Shown piece after piece: positions 9,781-18,636 of a stretch of DNA of 64,000 bases. The first letter of the stretch is position 1. Each line of letters begins with the position of its first letter. The notes beneath the pieces were generated by a model. The model was not told the origin of the DNA. It did not search any database and saw nothing but the letters and a program-made list of their open reading frames with translations. A program made the translations under genes and the position numbers. The stretch comes from Corynebacterium humireducens NBRC 106098 = DSM 45392 (GTDB lineage: Bacteria; Actinomycetota; Actinomycetes; Mycobacteriales; Mycobacteriaceae), in contig NZ_CP005286.1 of NCBI RefSeq assembly GCF_000819445.1, positions 496,001 to 560,000 of the forward strand, given 5' to 3'.

Positions 9781-11301
9781 ATGGTCCGCGCAATCCACCA
9801 CTTCATCGACGGGGCCGTCCGCCCCGGCACCTCCGGCCGCACCGCCGACGTCATGAATCCGTCGACGGGCGCGGTGCAGGCGCAGGTCGACCTGGCCACC
9901 GCCGAGGAGGTCGACGAGGTCATCGCGAACGCGGCGCAGGCGCAGCCGGGCTGGGCCCGGATGAACCCGCAGAAGCGCGTCCGCGTGCTGGTGGAGTGGG
10001 TGCGCCTGATCAACCGGGACATGGACGACCTCGCCCGGCTGCTCTCCCTCGAGCACGGCAAGACCCTCGACGACGCCCGCGGCGACATCCAGCGCGGCCT
10101 CGAGGTCATCGAGTTCTCCTTCGGCGCCCCGCACCACCTCAAGGGGGAGTACTCCGACTCGGTCGGCACCGGGGTGGACACCTACTCGATGCGTCAGCCG
10201 CTGGGGGTGGTCGCCGGCATCACCCCGTTCAACTTCCCGGCGATGATCCCCCTCTGGAAGGCGGGCCCGGCCCTGGCCGCGGGCAACGCCTTCGTGCTCA
10301 AGCCCTCCGAACGCGACCCCTCCGTGCCGGTCCGCCTGGCGGAGCTCTTCGTCGAGGCCGGCGGTCCGCCCGGGGTGTTCAACGTGGTCCACGGCGACAA
10401 GACCGCCGTCGACGCGCTGCTGGACAGCGACGTCATCCAGGCGGTCGGCTTCGTCGGCTCGACCCCGATCGCGCAGTACATCTACGAGCGCTGCGCCGCC
10501 ACCGGCAAGCGCGCCCAGTGCTTCGGCGGGGCGAAGAACCACATGCTCATCCTGCCGGACGCCGACCTGGACCAGGTGGCCGACGCCCTCATCGGGGCGG
10601 CCTACGGGTCGGCCGGCGAACGCTGCATGGCCATCTCCGTGGCCGTGCCCGTCGGCGAGGAGACCGCCGACCGGCTGCGCGACGCCCTGGTGGAGCGCAT
10701 GGGGTCGCTCAAGGTGGGGCACAGCCTCGACCCGGAGGCCTCCTACGGTCCGCTCGTGGCGCAGTCCGCGCTCGACCGGGTGCGTGACTACATCGGCCAG
10801 GGGGAGGCGGCCGGCGCGGAACTGCTCGTCGACGGCCGCACGCAGGCCGCCACCGACGCCGAGTTCGAGGGGGAGTCCCTCGCCGGGGGCTACTTCATCG
10901 GCCCGACGCTCCTCGACCACGTCACCCCCGACATGTCCGTCTACACCGACGAGATCTTCGGCCCGGTCCTCGTCATCGTCCGGGCCCGCGACTTCGAGGA
11001 GGCGCTCGCCCTGCCGAACGAGCACGAGTACGGCAACGGCGTGAGCATCTTCGCCAGCAGCGGCGAGGCGGCCCGCGAGTTCGCCCAGCGGGTCCAGGTC
11101 GGGATGATCGGCGTCAACGTGCCCATCCCCGTGCCCATCGCGTACCACACCTTCGGCGGCTGGAAGGCCAGCGGTTTCGGCGACCTCAACCAGCACGGAC
11201 CGGACGCGTTCCGGTTCTACACCCGCACCAAGACGGTCACCAGCCGGTGGCCCCGACCGGCCCGCAGCGGCGCGGACTTCGCCATGCCGCTCATGGACTG
11301 A
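9781..11301 (+). CDS. mmsA: Methylmalonate-semialdehyde dehydrogenase (CoA-acylating)
   Basis: This NAD-dependent aldehyde dehydrogenase of 506 residues should convert methylmalonate semialdehyde plus CoA to propionyl-CoA and CO2, the last step of valine degradation. The nucleophile is Cys282 in GSAGERCMAIS. The segment FGGAKNHMLILPDAD, which lacks the usual general-base glutamate, is typical of CoA-acylating MmsA rather than hydrolytic aldehyde dehydrogenases. ITPFNFPAMIPLWK is the cofactor-site motif. GAGGAG precedes the ATG at 9781. mmsB follows 35 nt later and makes its substrate. The product feeds PrpC. Confidence 0.95.
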   Translation: MVRAIHHFIDGAVRPGTSGRTADVMNPSTGAVQAQVDLATAEEVDEVIANAAQAQPGWARMNPQKRVRVLVEWVRLINRDMDDLARLLSLEHGKTLDDARGDIQRGLEVIEFSFGAPHHLKGEYSDSVGTGVDTYSMRQPLGVVAGITPFNFPAMIPLWKAGPALAAGNAFVLKPSERDPSVPVRLAELFVEAGGPPGVFNVVHGDKTAVDALLDSDVIQAVGFVGSTPIAQYIYERCAATGKRAQCFGGAKNHMLILPDADLDQVADALIGAAYGSAGERCMAISVAVPVGEETADRLRDALVERMGSLKVGHSLDPEASYGPLVAQSALDRVRDYIGQGEAAGAELLVDGRTQAATDAEFEGESLAGGYFIGPTLLDHVTPDMSVYTDEIFGPVLVIVRARDFEEALALPNEHEYGNGVSIFASSGEAAREFAQRVQVGMIGVNVPIPVPIAYHTFGGWKASGFGDLNQHGPDAFRFYTRTKTVTSRWPRPARSGADFAMPLMD

Positions 11302-11336
11302 CCGGACGCCACAGGGAAGATATTAAGGAGCAGACA

Positions 11337-12224
11337 GTGAAGAACATCGCTTTCATCGGACTGGGCAACATGGGCGGCCCCATGGCAGCCAACCTCGTCC
11401 GCGCCGGGTACACCGTCCGGGGCGTCGACGTCGTCGAGCAGGCGCAGGCCGCCGCCCGCGAGCAGGGCGTCGAGGTGGTCCCCACCGCCGCGGAGGCCGC
11501 CCGCGGGGCGGACGTCGTCATCACCATGCTCCCCACCGGGGCGCTCGTGCGGAAGGTCATCGAGGAGGTGCTGGAGGGCGGCGTCGGGAAGCCCCTGCTG
11601 TTCATCGACTCCTCCACCGTCTCCGTCGCCGAGTGCCGCGACAACGCCGCCGTGGTGCGGGCGGCCGGGTACCGCTTCATCGACGCCCCGGTCTCCGGCG
11701 GCACCGTCGGCGCGCAGGCCGGCACCCTGGCCTTCATGGTCGGCGGCAGCGCGGAGGATGTCGCGGAGGCGGCGCCGCTTCTCGACGTCATGGGCCGCGT
11801 CACCACCCACTGCGGGGAGGTGGGCGCCGGGGAGGCCGCGAAGCTGTGCAACAACATGGTGCTCGGGGTCCACCAGGTCGTCATCGCGGAGGCGATGATC
11901 CTGGGACGCCGCCTCGGGCTTGATCCGCGGACCCTCCACGACGTGATGGCCGGTTCGACCGGCGCCAGCTGGGCGCTGACCACCAACTGCCCGGTGCCCG
12001 GGGTGGTGGAGTCCGCCGCGTCCTCCCGGGATTTCGCGGGCGGGTTCGGCACGGACCTGATCATCAAGGATCTCCACCTGGCGCAGGTCAGTGCCACCGA
12101 CACCGGGACGCCGACGCCGCTGGGCGATCTCGCGGCGGCGCTGTTCCGGGAGTCCGCCGCGGCGGGTCACGGCCGACGGGACTTCTCGGCGGTCATCGAG
12201 CTGCTGGAGTCGCAGAGCCGGTGA
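11337..12224 (+). CDS. mmsB: 3-hydroxyisobutyrate dehydrogenase
   Basis: This 295-residue member of the beta-hydroxyacid dehydrogenase family oxidises 3-hydroxyisobutyrate to methylmalonate semialdehyde. Visible are the NAD-binding IGLGNMGGPMAANL, the substrate-binding DAPVSGGTVGAQAGTL and the catalytic lysine in GAGEAAKLCNNMVLG. I place the start at GTG 11337, because AAGGAG at 11325-11330 precedes it and the Rossmann strand begins immediately. A longer in-frame ORF reaches back into mmsA but is not needed. The last 32 nt overlap the end of the convergent tetR gene. Confidence 0.95.
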   Translation: MKNIAFIGLGNMGGPMAANLVRAGYTVRGVDVVEQAQAAAREQGVEVVPTAAEAARGADVVITMLPTGALVRKVIEEVLEGGVGKPLLFIDSSTVSVAECRDNAAVVRAAGYRFIDAPVSGGTVGAQAGTLAFMVGGSAEDVAEAAPLLDVMGRVTTHCGEVGAGEAAKLCNNMVLGVHQVVIAEAMILGRRLGLDPRTLHDVMAGSTGASWALTTNCPVPGVVESAASSRDFAGGFGTDLIIKDLHLAQVSATDTGTPTPLGDLAAALFRESAAAGHGRRDFSAVIELLESQSR

Positions 12225-12786
12225 GGATGTCCTGCACCAGTCGCGCGTAGTGGTGGTGCAGCTCCTCCCGGTCGAAGGACGTGAACTCCGTGTCCCCGAC
12301 CCGCCGCATGAATGACAACCCGGTGAGCAGTGCGACCGCGGACTGGGCCCGGAGTTCGGGTGCCGGGTACGGGTGGGGCGCCTCCGTGGCGATGCGCCGG
12401 GTGAGCACCTCGAGGATGTCCCCGGAGATCCGCCGCCCGATGGCGCTCAGGGAGTCGACCGAGCCGCCGGTCACCGACAGGGTCCGGATCATGGAGTAGT
12501 GCGCCGTGAAGGGAGCGGACAGCGTCTCCCCGACGGCGGTCCACCCCAGGTCCTCGAAGGGGCCGGCGAACAGGGCCCGGGCGGAGGATGAGAAGTCGAC
12601 GGTCTCCTCGAAGAGGCGTTCCTTGCTCTGGAACAGCTTGATGATGAGCGTCGTGCTCACCCCGGCCTCCCGCGCGATGGCGGCGAGGGAGACCTCGGCG
12701 AAGGAGTAGGAGCTGAACAGTTCGCGGGAGATCTCCAGGACACGGTCCCGGGTGGAGGTATCCGGGGGAGCGGTAGGGGCGGACAT
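12193..12786 (-). CDS. TetR-family regulator, likely repressor of the branched-chain acyl-CoA genes
   Basis: This 197-residue TetR-type protein has an N-terminal helix-turn-helix (RDRVLEISRELFSSYSFAEV, then LAAIAREAGVSTTLIIKLFQSKE) and a ligand-binding helical C terminus. It is divergent from the 3-hydroxyisobutyryl-CoA hydrolase gene. ATG 12786 is the preferred start, and an in-frame ATG at 12798 is possible. The minus-strand motif TACAGTTATCGTTC (12842-12829) could combine a -10 and an operator. The same motif with one change lies in the acyl-CoA dehydrogenase promoter at 18584-18597, suggesting autoregulation plus control of the second operon. The ligand may be an acyl-CoA of the pathway; that is inference. 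Confidence 0.88.
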   Translation of the reverse strand: MSAPTAPPDTSTRDRVLEISRELFSSYSFAEVSLAAIAREAGVSTTLIIKLFQSKERLFEETVDFSSSARALFAGPFEDLGWTAVGETLSAPFTAHYSMIRTLSVTGGSVDSLSAIGRRISGDILEVLTRRIATEAPHPYPAPELRAQSAVALLTGLSFMRRVGDTEFTSFDREELHHHYARLVQDILTGSATPAAR

Positions 12787-12818
12787 GCGTCTCAACATAC
12801 CCGTCCGCGACACAAAAC

Positions 12819-12842
12819 GATACGATACGAACGATAACTGTA
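12819..12842. promoter_or_regulatory. Operator candidate between tetR and the hydrolase gene
   Basis: The stretch CGATACGATACGAACGAT contains repeated CGATA units and leads into the motif whose minus-strand reading is TACAGTTATCGTTC. It lies in the 72-nt divergent spacer, where a TetR dimer site is expected. Confidence 0.5.
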
Positions 12843-12858
12843 CTAAACGGAGGTTCCG

Positions 12859-13878
12859 ATGAAGAATGACATGCATGACGGGGAGGTCCTCGTCAGGAGG
12901 CGGGGACGCGCGGGCGTGCTCACGCTCAACCGCCCCCAGGCGATGAACGCCCTCACCGCGGAGATGGTGACGACCCTCACCCGGGCGCTGGAGCAGTGGC
13001 GCGACGATCCGGAGGTGGACCTCGTCATCATCCGGGGCGCCGGCGACCGCGGGCTGTGCGCCGGCGGTGACATCGCCGCCCTCTACCGCCACGCCCGCGA
13101 CAACCCCGCCGTCAACGACGCCTTCTTCCGGGAGGAGTACGCCCTCAACCGGCTCATCGCCGAGTACCCCAAGCCCTACGTCGCCTTCATGGACGGCATC
13201 GTCCTCGGCGGTGGCGTGGGAGTGTCCGCGCACGGCTCGCACCGCATCGTCACCGGGGACACGCGGATCGGGATGCCGGAGGTGGCCATCGGCTTCGTCC
13301 CGGACGTCGGGGGCTCCTGGCTCCTGGCCCAGGCCCCCGACCACCTGGGGACGCACCTCGCCCTCACCGGCATGCACGTCGGGGCGGGCGCCGCGCTGGA
13401 GGCGGGGCTGGCCGACTGGTACGTCGAGAAGGAGTACCTCGACCAGCTCTGCGAGGACCTGTGCCGCACCGGCGACGCGTCCACCATCGCCGCCTACGCC
13501 ACCACCCCGCCCACGGGTCTTGCCGAGCGGGAGCAGGTCGGGCAGGTCTACGACGCGCCCGACGTGGAGGAGATCCTCCGGCGGCTGGACGCCACCGACG
13601 CCGACTGGGCGCGCGACGCGGCCGTGCGGATCCGGCGGGCCAGCCCGCTCGCCGTCCGGGTCGCCTTCGAGGCCCAGCGCCGGATCCGCGAGAACCTCTA
13701 CACCCTGCCGGAGGCCCTCGGGCAGGAGCTGCGGGTCGCCGAGACGCTGCCGCGCCAGCCCGACTTCGTGGAGGGGGTGCGGGCCCAGATCATCGACAAG
13801 GACCGTAACCCCCGCTGGCAGCCGGCCACCCTGGCGGAGGTCTCCGACGCCGCCGTGGCCCACGTGTTCCAGGAATGA
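12859..13878 (+). CDS. 3-hydroxyisobutyryl-CoA hydrolase
   Basis: This crotonase-superfamily enzyme of 339 residues is longer than a typical enoyl-CoA hydratase because of a C-terminal extension, the pattern of HIBYL-CoA hydrolases. Visible are the oxyanion-hole segment [12 protein letters not shown], a second turn [17 protein letters not shown], and [16 protein letters not shown] bearing the catalytic-region glutamate. It releases free 3-hydroxyisobutyrate and CoA for MmsB. AACGGAGG lies before the ATG at 12859. It is first of a two-gene unit with the hydratase 22 nt downstream. A generic enoyl-CoA hydratase assignment is the alternative, but length and neighbours favour the hydrolase. Confidence 0.9.
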   Translation: MKNDMHDGEVLVRRRGRAGVLTLNRPQAMNALTAEMVTTLTRALEQWRDDPEVDLVIIRGAGDRGLCAGGDIAALYRHARDNPAVNDAFFREEYALNRLIAEYPKPYVAFMDGIVLGGGVGVSAHGSHRIVTGDTRIGMPEVAIGFVPDVGGSWLLAQAPDHLGTHLALTGMHVGAGAALEAGLADWYVEKEYLDQLCEDLCRTGDASTIAAYATTPPTGLAEREQVGQVYDAPDVEEILRRLDATDADWARDAAVRIRRASPLAVRVAFEAQRRIRENLYTLPEALGQELRVAETLPRQPDFVEGVRAQIIDKDRNPRWQPATLAEVSDAAVAHVFQE

Positions 13879-13900
13879 CCCCCGACAGCAGGAGAAGACC

Positions 13901-14677
13901 ATGCAGAACTACGAGAACATCCTCACCGAGCTCACCGGCCGCGTCCTGGTGATCACCCTCAACCGCCCCCGGGCCCTCAACGCCCTCAACCACGCCACGA
14001 TGGAGGAGATCGTCGACGCGGTCACCCGCCACGACGACAACCCCGACGTCGGCTGCATCATCATCACCGGCAACGAGAAGGCCTTCGCGGCGGGCGCCGA
14101 CATCAAGGAGATGGTGGACAAGTCCGCCACCGAGATGTACACGAGCAACTGGTTCGCGGGCTGGGAGGGACTCACCCGGGCCCGCACCCCGCTCATCGCC
14201 GCGGTCGCCGGCTACGCTCTCGGCGGGGGCTGCGAGGTGGCCATGATGTGCGACATCATCATCGCCGCCGACACCGCCCGGTTCGGTCAGCCCGAGGTCA
14301 ACCTCGGCGTCCCCCCGGGTATGGGCGGCTCGCAGCGGCTCACCCGCGCGATCGGCAAGTCCAAGGCCATGGAGATGTGCCTCACCGGCCGCATGATGGA
14401 CGCCCACGAGGCGGAGACCGCCGGACTCGTCGCCCGGGTGGTGCCCGCCGCGGAGCTTGCCGACGCCGCCCTCGACCTCGCCACCACCATCGCCGCCCGC
14501 TCCAAGGTGGCCACGACGATGATCAAGGAGGCCGTCAACGCCGCCGACGAGATGACGCTGTCACAGGGCGTCCTCTTCGAACGCCGCATCTTCCACGCCG
14601 CCTTCGCCTCCGCGGACCAGAAGGAGGGCATGTCCGCTTTCGCGGACAAGCGCGACCCGGAGTTCCGTCACCGCTGA
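13901..14677 (+). CDS. Enoyl-CoA hydratase
   Basis: This 258-residue crotonase hydrates 2-enoyl-CoA, here probably methacrylyl-CoA or tiglyl-CoA. Both catalytic glutamates of the family can be placed, in [13 protein letters not shown] and in [20 protein letters not shown]. The oxyanion-hole segment [11 protein letters not shown] is intact. AGGAG at 13890-13894 supports the ATG at 13901. It is co-transcribed with the upstream hydrolase. The last 10 nt overlap the end of the convergent CaiB gene. Confidence 0.93.
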   Translation: MQNYENILTELTGRVLVITLNRPRALNALNHATMEEIVDAVTRHDDNPDVGCIIITGNEKAFAAGADIKEMVDKSATEMYTSNWFAGWEGLTRARTPLIAAVAGYALGGGCEVAMMCDIIIAADTARFGQPEVNLGVPPGMGGSQRLTRAIGKSKAMEMCLTGRMMDAHEAETAGLVARVVPAAELADAALDLATTIAARSKVATTMIKEAVNAADEMTLSQGVLFERRIFHAAFASADQKEGMSAFADKRDPEFRHR

Positions 14678-15486
14678 CAGGCGCTGAGCGGGATGTCGTG
14701 CTCCGCGGCCCACTCCACCCAGTACGCGGTGGGGTGGGCCCGGAAGTGCCCGCGGAGCCCCTCCCGTTCCGTGGTCCCGGTGACCTTCTCCACCCGCTCC
14801 CGGAAGTGGGGCTCCAGGGCGGCCAGCGCCACCGAACCGTCGCTGGTGTCGTAGACGTCGTAGCAGGGGTCCCCGCCGCCGAGCAGCTGCCCCGGTCCCG
14901 TCAGCCCGTGGGTGAGGGGCAGCGCCATGAACGCCGCCGCCTCGGAGAGCGCCACCCGGCGGTGGACGGGACGGCCGGTGGCCTCGACGAGCATCACGCC
15001 CGACAGCGCCTCGAAGGCGGCCTGCTGGCCACCCGCCATGTCGGAGACGAGGGTGCGCGGCAGCTGCCGGTCCACCAGTCCCTGATCCGCCTGGTACGTG
15101 AGGTCATGCCCCGGGCGGTCGGCGTCCGCGCCGGGGAATCCGACGATGTCCACCTGGCACAGGCGCGGGTTGAGGGCGCTGGTGGTGCGGAAGTCCATCC
15201 CCATGCGGACCAGGGCCTGCGGACGGGAGGAGGTGATGAGCACATCCGCCCGGGCGAGCAGCTCGTGGGCGCGGGCGCGGCCGGCGTCGGAACGCAGGTC
15301 GAGGGTCAGCAGCTCCTGCCCCTCGTGCAGCGCGTCGAAAAGGGTGGGGGAGTAGCTGTTCATCGGGTCGCCGCCGGGCGGCAGGATCGTGGTGACCTGC
15401 GCCCCGGCCTCCTGCAGGGCCCGCGTGGCGACGGGGCCCGGCAGGTTGACGGCGACGGAGAGGACGTGGAGGGAGGACAGTGGCAT
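14668..15486 (-). CDS. CaiB/BaiF-family CoA-transferase or 2-methylacyl-CoA racemase, short form
   Basis: This class III CoA-transferase-like protein of 272 residues contains the family landmarks [57 protein letters not shown] and the candidate catalytic aspartate in [19 protein letters not shown]. It resembles alpha-methylacyl-CoA racemases, but is about 90-130 residues shorter than usual, since the C-terminal part ends soon after [13 protein letters not shown]. In this setting it may epimerise 2-methyl-branched acyl-CoAs before the dehydrogenase; that is inference. It is third in a minus-strand series acyl-CoA synthetase, MarR, CaiB, with a 27-nt gap to MarR and a GAGGAG ribosome-binding site. 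Confidence 0.8.
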   Translation of the reverse strand: MPLSSLHVLSVAVNLPGPVATRALQEAGAQVTTILPPGGDPMNSYSPTLFDALHEGQELLTLDLRSDAGRARAHELLARADVLITSSRPQALVRMGMDFRTTSALNPRLCQVDIVGFPGADADRPGHDLTYQADQGLVDRQLPRTLVSDMAGGQQAAFEALSGVMLVEATGRPVHRRVALSEAAAFMALPLTHGLTGPGQLLGGGDPCYDVYDTSDGSVALAALEPHFRERVEKVTGTTEREGLRGHFRAHPTAYWVEWAAEHDIPLSACQR

Positions 15487-15513
15487 GGGGCTCCTCGGGG
15501 AGGGTAGGGGGCC

Positions 15514-16017
15514 TCAACCCTCCCGCGGCTGGTGGTCGAGCACGGTGCCGCACAACGAGATGAGCAGCTCCGCCTGCTCCGTGTCCAGGCCGAGGTCGAG
15601 GAAGACCCTGTTGAGTTGGGGGGTGGCGGCGTTGACCAGGGCGATGCCCTCGTCGGTGATGCCGATCAGTGTCCCGCGGCCGTCGCGGGGGTTGGGCAGA
15701 CGGGTCAGCAGGCCGTCCTTCTCCAGGCGACGCACCGTGTGCGTCATCGAGGCCGGCTGCACCTGGAGACGGGAGCTCACCTTCGACATGGGCAGTGCCC
15801 GCGCCGAGGAGAACATGAGCAGCGCGAGCACCTCGTAGCGGGCGAACGTCAGGGCGAAGGGCTCCAGGGCCGCATCCACGCGGGCCCGCAGCACGTGGCC
15901 GGTGCGCACGACGGAGGTGAGGGCCGCCATCCCGGGGGTCGCCTCGGACCAGCCGCGGTGATCCCAGTGACGGCGGGCGGCGGAGAGCGGGTCGTGGGGG
16001 ACGGAGGAGGTGTTCAT
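15514..16017 (-). CDS. MarR-family transcriptional regulator
   Basis: This 167-residue winged-helix regulator contains LTFARYEVLALLMFSSARAL, the recognition segment MSKVSSRLQVQPASMTHTVRRLEKDGLLTR, and the wing RDGRGTLIGITDEG, all typical of MarR proteins. GGAGG precedes the ATG at 16017. It sits between the acyl-CoA synthetase and CaiB genes on the same strand, so it may sense an acyl-CoA or free acid and control this operon, but no operator is assigned to it. The C-terminal helix is the usual dimerisation region. Confidence 0.9.
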   Translation of the reverse strand: MNTSSVPHDPLSAARRHWDHRGWSEATPGMAALTSVVRTGHVLRARVDAALEPFALTFARYEVLALLMFSSARALPMSKVSSRLQVQPASMTHTVRRLEKDGLLTRLPNPRDGRGTLIGITDEGIALVNAATPQLNRVFLDLGLDTEQAELLISLCGTVLDHQPREG

Positions 16018-16062
16018 GATCCTCCGTGACTTTAGTCCACTGCCCGCCCCGTCCTGGGCGTG

Positions 16063-17805
16063 TCAGTCGCGGAGTGCCGGGAAATCCGAGTCCGCGTACT
16101 CGGTGGGCACGGTGGTGGCGCCGCCGTCGGTGGCGTGCATCTGGTCCTCCCGCTTACGCAGCTCCACGCGGCGGATCTTGCCGGAGACCGTCTTCGGCAG
16201 GTCGTGGAACTCCAGGCGCCGGATCCGCTTGTACGGGGCCAGTCCGTCACGGCAGTGCCGCAGGATCGACTCGGCCACCTCCGCGGAGGGCTCCGCCCCG
16301 TCGACGAGGCTGACGTAGGCCTTCGGCACCGCCAGGCGGATCGGGTCGGGGGAGGGAACCACCGCCACCTCGGCGACCAGCGGATGCTCGATGACCACCG
16401 ACTCGAGCTCGAAGGGGGAGAGGCGGTAGTCGCTGGCCTTGAACACGTCGTCGCCGCGCCCGATGTAGGTGAGGTAGCCCTCGGCGTCGCGCTCGGCGAT
16501 GTCGCCCGTGTGGTAGAAACCGTCGCGGAAGATCTCCGCGTTCTTCGCCGGCTCCTCCAGGTAGCCCGGGGTCAGCCCGACCGGGGGCGAATCCAGCCGC
16601 AGGCAGATCTCCCCGTGGTCGCCGATCTCGTCGGTCGCCGGGTCCTTGAGCACGACGTCCATGCCCGGGAGCGGGCGACCCATGGAACCTGCCTTGACCT
16701 TCTGCCCGGGGGAGTTCGCGACCTGCAGGGTGGTCTCCGTCTGGCCGAATCCGTCCCGCACCGTCGTTCCCCAGCCGCGCTCCACCTGGGCGATGAGCTC
16801 GGGGTTCAGCGGCTCGCCGGCGGCGACCACCTTGCGCGGCGGATTCGCCATGGACGCGAGGTCCGCCTGCACGAGCATGCGCCACACCGTCGGCGGGGCA
16901 CAGAAGCTGGTGACCTTCTCCTGCTCCATCTTCTCCATGAGCGCGCGGGCGTCGAAACGCGCGTAGTTGTAGACGAAGACGGTGGCGCCGGCGATCCACG
17001 GGGCGAAGAAGTTGGACCAGGCGTGCTTCGCCCAGCCGGGGGCGGCCACGTTGAGGTGGACGTCCCCGGGGGTGAGGCCGATCCAGTACATCGTGGTGAG
17101 GTGCCCGACGGGGTAGGACGTGTGCGTGTGCTGGACCAGCTTGGCGCGTGACGTGGTTCCGGACGTGAAGTAGAGGAGCAGCAGCTCGTCCGCCGCCGTC
17201 GGCTCCGTCAGGGAGAACTCGGAGGGGGCGGCGAAGGAGTCCGCGAAGTAGTGCGTGCGGTGCCGGGACTGGGCGGGGGAGTCGCCGCCGACCTGGATGA
17301 TCCCCAGATCCCCGGGCACCTCCCCGAACTTGGAGGCGTCGGCGGCGTTGGCGATGACCCAGGAGACGCCCGCCCTGTGGACCCGGTCCTCCAGGTCGGC
17401 GGAGCCGAGCATGGTCGTCGCCGGGTTGAGGACGACCCCGGAACGGATGCAGGCCAGCATGGCCTCCCACAGTTCCACCTGGTTGTTGAGCATGAGCATC
17501 ACCCGGTCACCCCGGCGGATGCCGATCGAGTGCATCCAGGCGGCCAGCTGGGTCGAGCGCTCCGTCATCTGGGCGAAGGTGCGGCGGGTGTCGGAGCCGT
17601 CGATCTCGGAGATGACGAGTGCCTCCCGGTCGCGGGAGTCGGCGTCGGTGGCGAGGTGGTCGAACCAGTCGGTGGCGAAGTTGAAGTACTCGAAGCGGGG
17701 CCAGTGGAAGGAGTCGCGGGCGGCGTCGTAGTCGTGCTGCAACCGGACGAGGTGGTCGCGGGCGGCGCGGAACTGCTCGGTGACGGTGGTGGTGGACAGG
17801 GTCAT
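16063..17805 (-). CDS. AMP-forming acyl-CoA synthetase
   Basis: This 580-residue adenylate-forming enzyme activates a free carboxylic acid to its CoA thioester. Visible are the P-loop-like LLLYFTSGTTSRAKLVQHTH, the DGFGQTETT core motif, FYHTGDIAERDAEGYLTYIGR, and the C-terminal PKTVSGKIRR with catalytic Lys543. This lysine lies in the motif that Pat-type acetyltransferases recognise. The sequence resembles medium-chain/branched-chain (ACSM-like) synthetases; isobutyrate or 2-methylbutyrate would fit the neighbours but is inference. The start at 17805 follows a GGAGGG site, and an in-frame GTG-type extension to 17853 runs into the operator palindrome and is rejected. Confidence 0.92.
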   Translation of the reverse strand: MTLSTTTVTEQFRAARDHLVRLQHDYDAARDSFHWPRFEYFNFATDWFDHLATDADSRDREALVISEIDGSDTRRTFAQMTERSTQLAAWMHSIGIRRGDRVMLMLNNQVELWEAMLACIRSGVVLNPATTMLGSADLEDRVHRAGVSWVIANAADASKFGEVPGDLGIIQVGGDSPAQSRHRTHYFADSFAAPSEFSLTEPTAADELLLLYFTSGTTSRAKLVQHTHTSYPVGHLTTMYWIGLTPGDVHLNVAAPGWAKHAWSNFFAPWIAGATVFVYNYARFDARALMEKMEQEKVTSFCAPPTVWRMLVQADLASMANPPRKVVAAGEPLNPELIAQVERGWGTTVRDGFGQTETTLQVANSPGQKVKAGSMGRPLPGMDVVLKDPATDEIGDHGEICLRLDSPPVGLTPGYLEEPAKNAEIFRDGFYHTGDIAERDAEGYLTYIGRGDDVFKASDYRLSPFELESVVIEHPLVAEVAVVPSPDPIRLAVPKAYVSLVDGAEPSAEVAESILRHCRDGLAPYKRIRRLEFHDLPKTVSGKIRRVELRKREDQMHATDGGATTVPTEYADSDFPALRD

Positions 17806-17851
17806 GTGTTTCCCTCCGGGAGTGCGGGTGTGATGCAGGTCGCAGCCCACC

Positions 17852-17871
17852 ATAGTTTGAGTTCAAACTAT
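17852..17871. promoter_or_regulatory. Perfect palindromic operator before the acyl-CoA synthetase
   Basis: ATAGTTTGAGTTCAAACTAT is a 9-2-9 perfect palindrome 46 nt before the synthetase start. On the minus strand its right half runs into TATGGT, a possible -10, so a bound dimer would block the promoter. The TetR gene ending at 17913 is the natural candidate binder. Confidence 0.65.
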
Positions 17872-17912
17872 CGTCACCCCTTTTATGGAACGGGAGGGGC
17901 CCTTCCGGGGCC

Positions 17913-18533
17913 TCAGGCGGAGGGGGTGCGGTGTGCGACCACCCCGTGGAGGATGAGCTGGCCGAGCTCCCGGTAGGCGTCCTGGGCAGGGAGGATGGTG
18001 TTGAACTCGCCGCTGCGGATCAGGTCCATCGCGGACTCGATGACGGTGGCGGTGAAGCGGGCGGAGTGCCGGCGGAACTCCCCCGACTCCACCCCCGCCT
18101 CGATGGCGCGGATGATCCGCTCGGTGGCCAGCTCGGTGTTGCGGCGGTACACCTGCTGGCCGACGGGGTCGCGGTGCAGGTCCGCGATAAACGCAGGTGA
18201 GGCGGGTTCGAGTGCGGTGACGATGGCGTCGAAGTAGGACTCCAGCGCCGCCGCCGAGCTGCGGTGGCCGGCGAGGGCGGCGTCGGTACGCACCGCGATC
18301 TGGCGGAAGAAGCTCACCAGGACGCGGGAGACGATGGCGTCCCGCGTGGGGCCGAGCGCGTACAGCGTCGTCTTGGAGCACCGCAGGTCGCGGGAGGCCC
18401 GGTCGATGGTGAAGTCGGCGAATCCCCGGGTGAGGAACTGGTCGAGGAGGGCGTCGAAGACGCGTCGCTGCCGGTCGGTGAGGGGTGCCGCGGAGGGCTT
18501 TCCGGGGGGCGTGGGGGAGTCGGGGGTGGACAT
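17913..18533 (-). CDS. TetR-family regulator
   Basis: This 206-residue TetR protein has an N-terminal helix-turn-helix (RRVFDALLDQFLTRGFADFT, then RASRDLRCSKTTLYALGPTR) and a C-terminal domain of the TetR_C type (SPAFIADLHRDPVGQQVYRR). The Pro/Ser-rich first 17 residues are probably disordered. It lies between the acyl-CoA synthetase downstream (107-nt gap holding a perfect palindrome) and the divergent acyl-CoA dehydrogenase operon. It most likely represses the synthetase-marR-caiB unit through ATAGTTTGAGTTCAAACTAT. Whether it also binds the 18580-18597 site is unclear. Confidence 0.88.
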   Translation of the reverse strand: MSTPDSPTPPGKPSAAPLTDRQRRVFDALLDQFLTRGFADFTIDRASRDLRCSKTTLYALGPTRDAIVSRVLVSFFRQIAVRTDAALAGHRSSAAALESYFDAIVTALEPASPAFIADLHRDPVGQQVYRRNTELATERIIRAIEAGVESGEFRRHSARFTATVIESAMDLIRSGEFNTILPAQDAYRELGQLILHGVVAHRTPSA

Positions 18534-18579
18534 GTTTCATCTCCAGATTCTCGGTTGCGCGTGAAATTATCGGGATCAG

Positions 18580-18597
18580 ACGATACAGTCATCGTTC
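18580..18597. promoter_or_regulatory. Operator/-10 module of the acyl-CoA dehydrogenase operon
   Basis: ACGAT-N6-ATCGT (18580-18595) is an inverted repeat that overlaps TACAGT (18584-18589), a plausible -10. TACAGTCATCGTTC matches 13 of 14 bases of the minus-strand motif before the first tetR gene (12842-12829). Confidence 0.55.
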
Positions 18598-18636
18598 AGA
18601 CCGTACTGACAGCCCTCTGAACCCGAAGGAGCGGAC

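Noticed and set aside
12193..13902. 569-codon minus-strand frame suggesting a fused regulator
   Set aside because: Only the part from 12786 down is a TetR protein. The rest is antisense to the 3-hydroxyisobutyryl-CoA hydrolase gene and crosses the promoter spacer.
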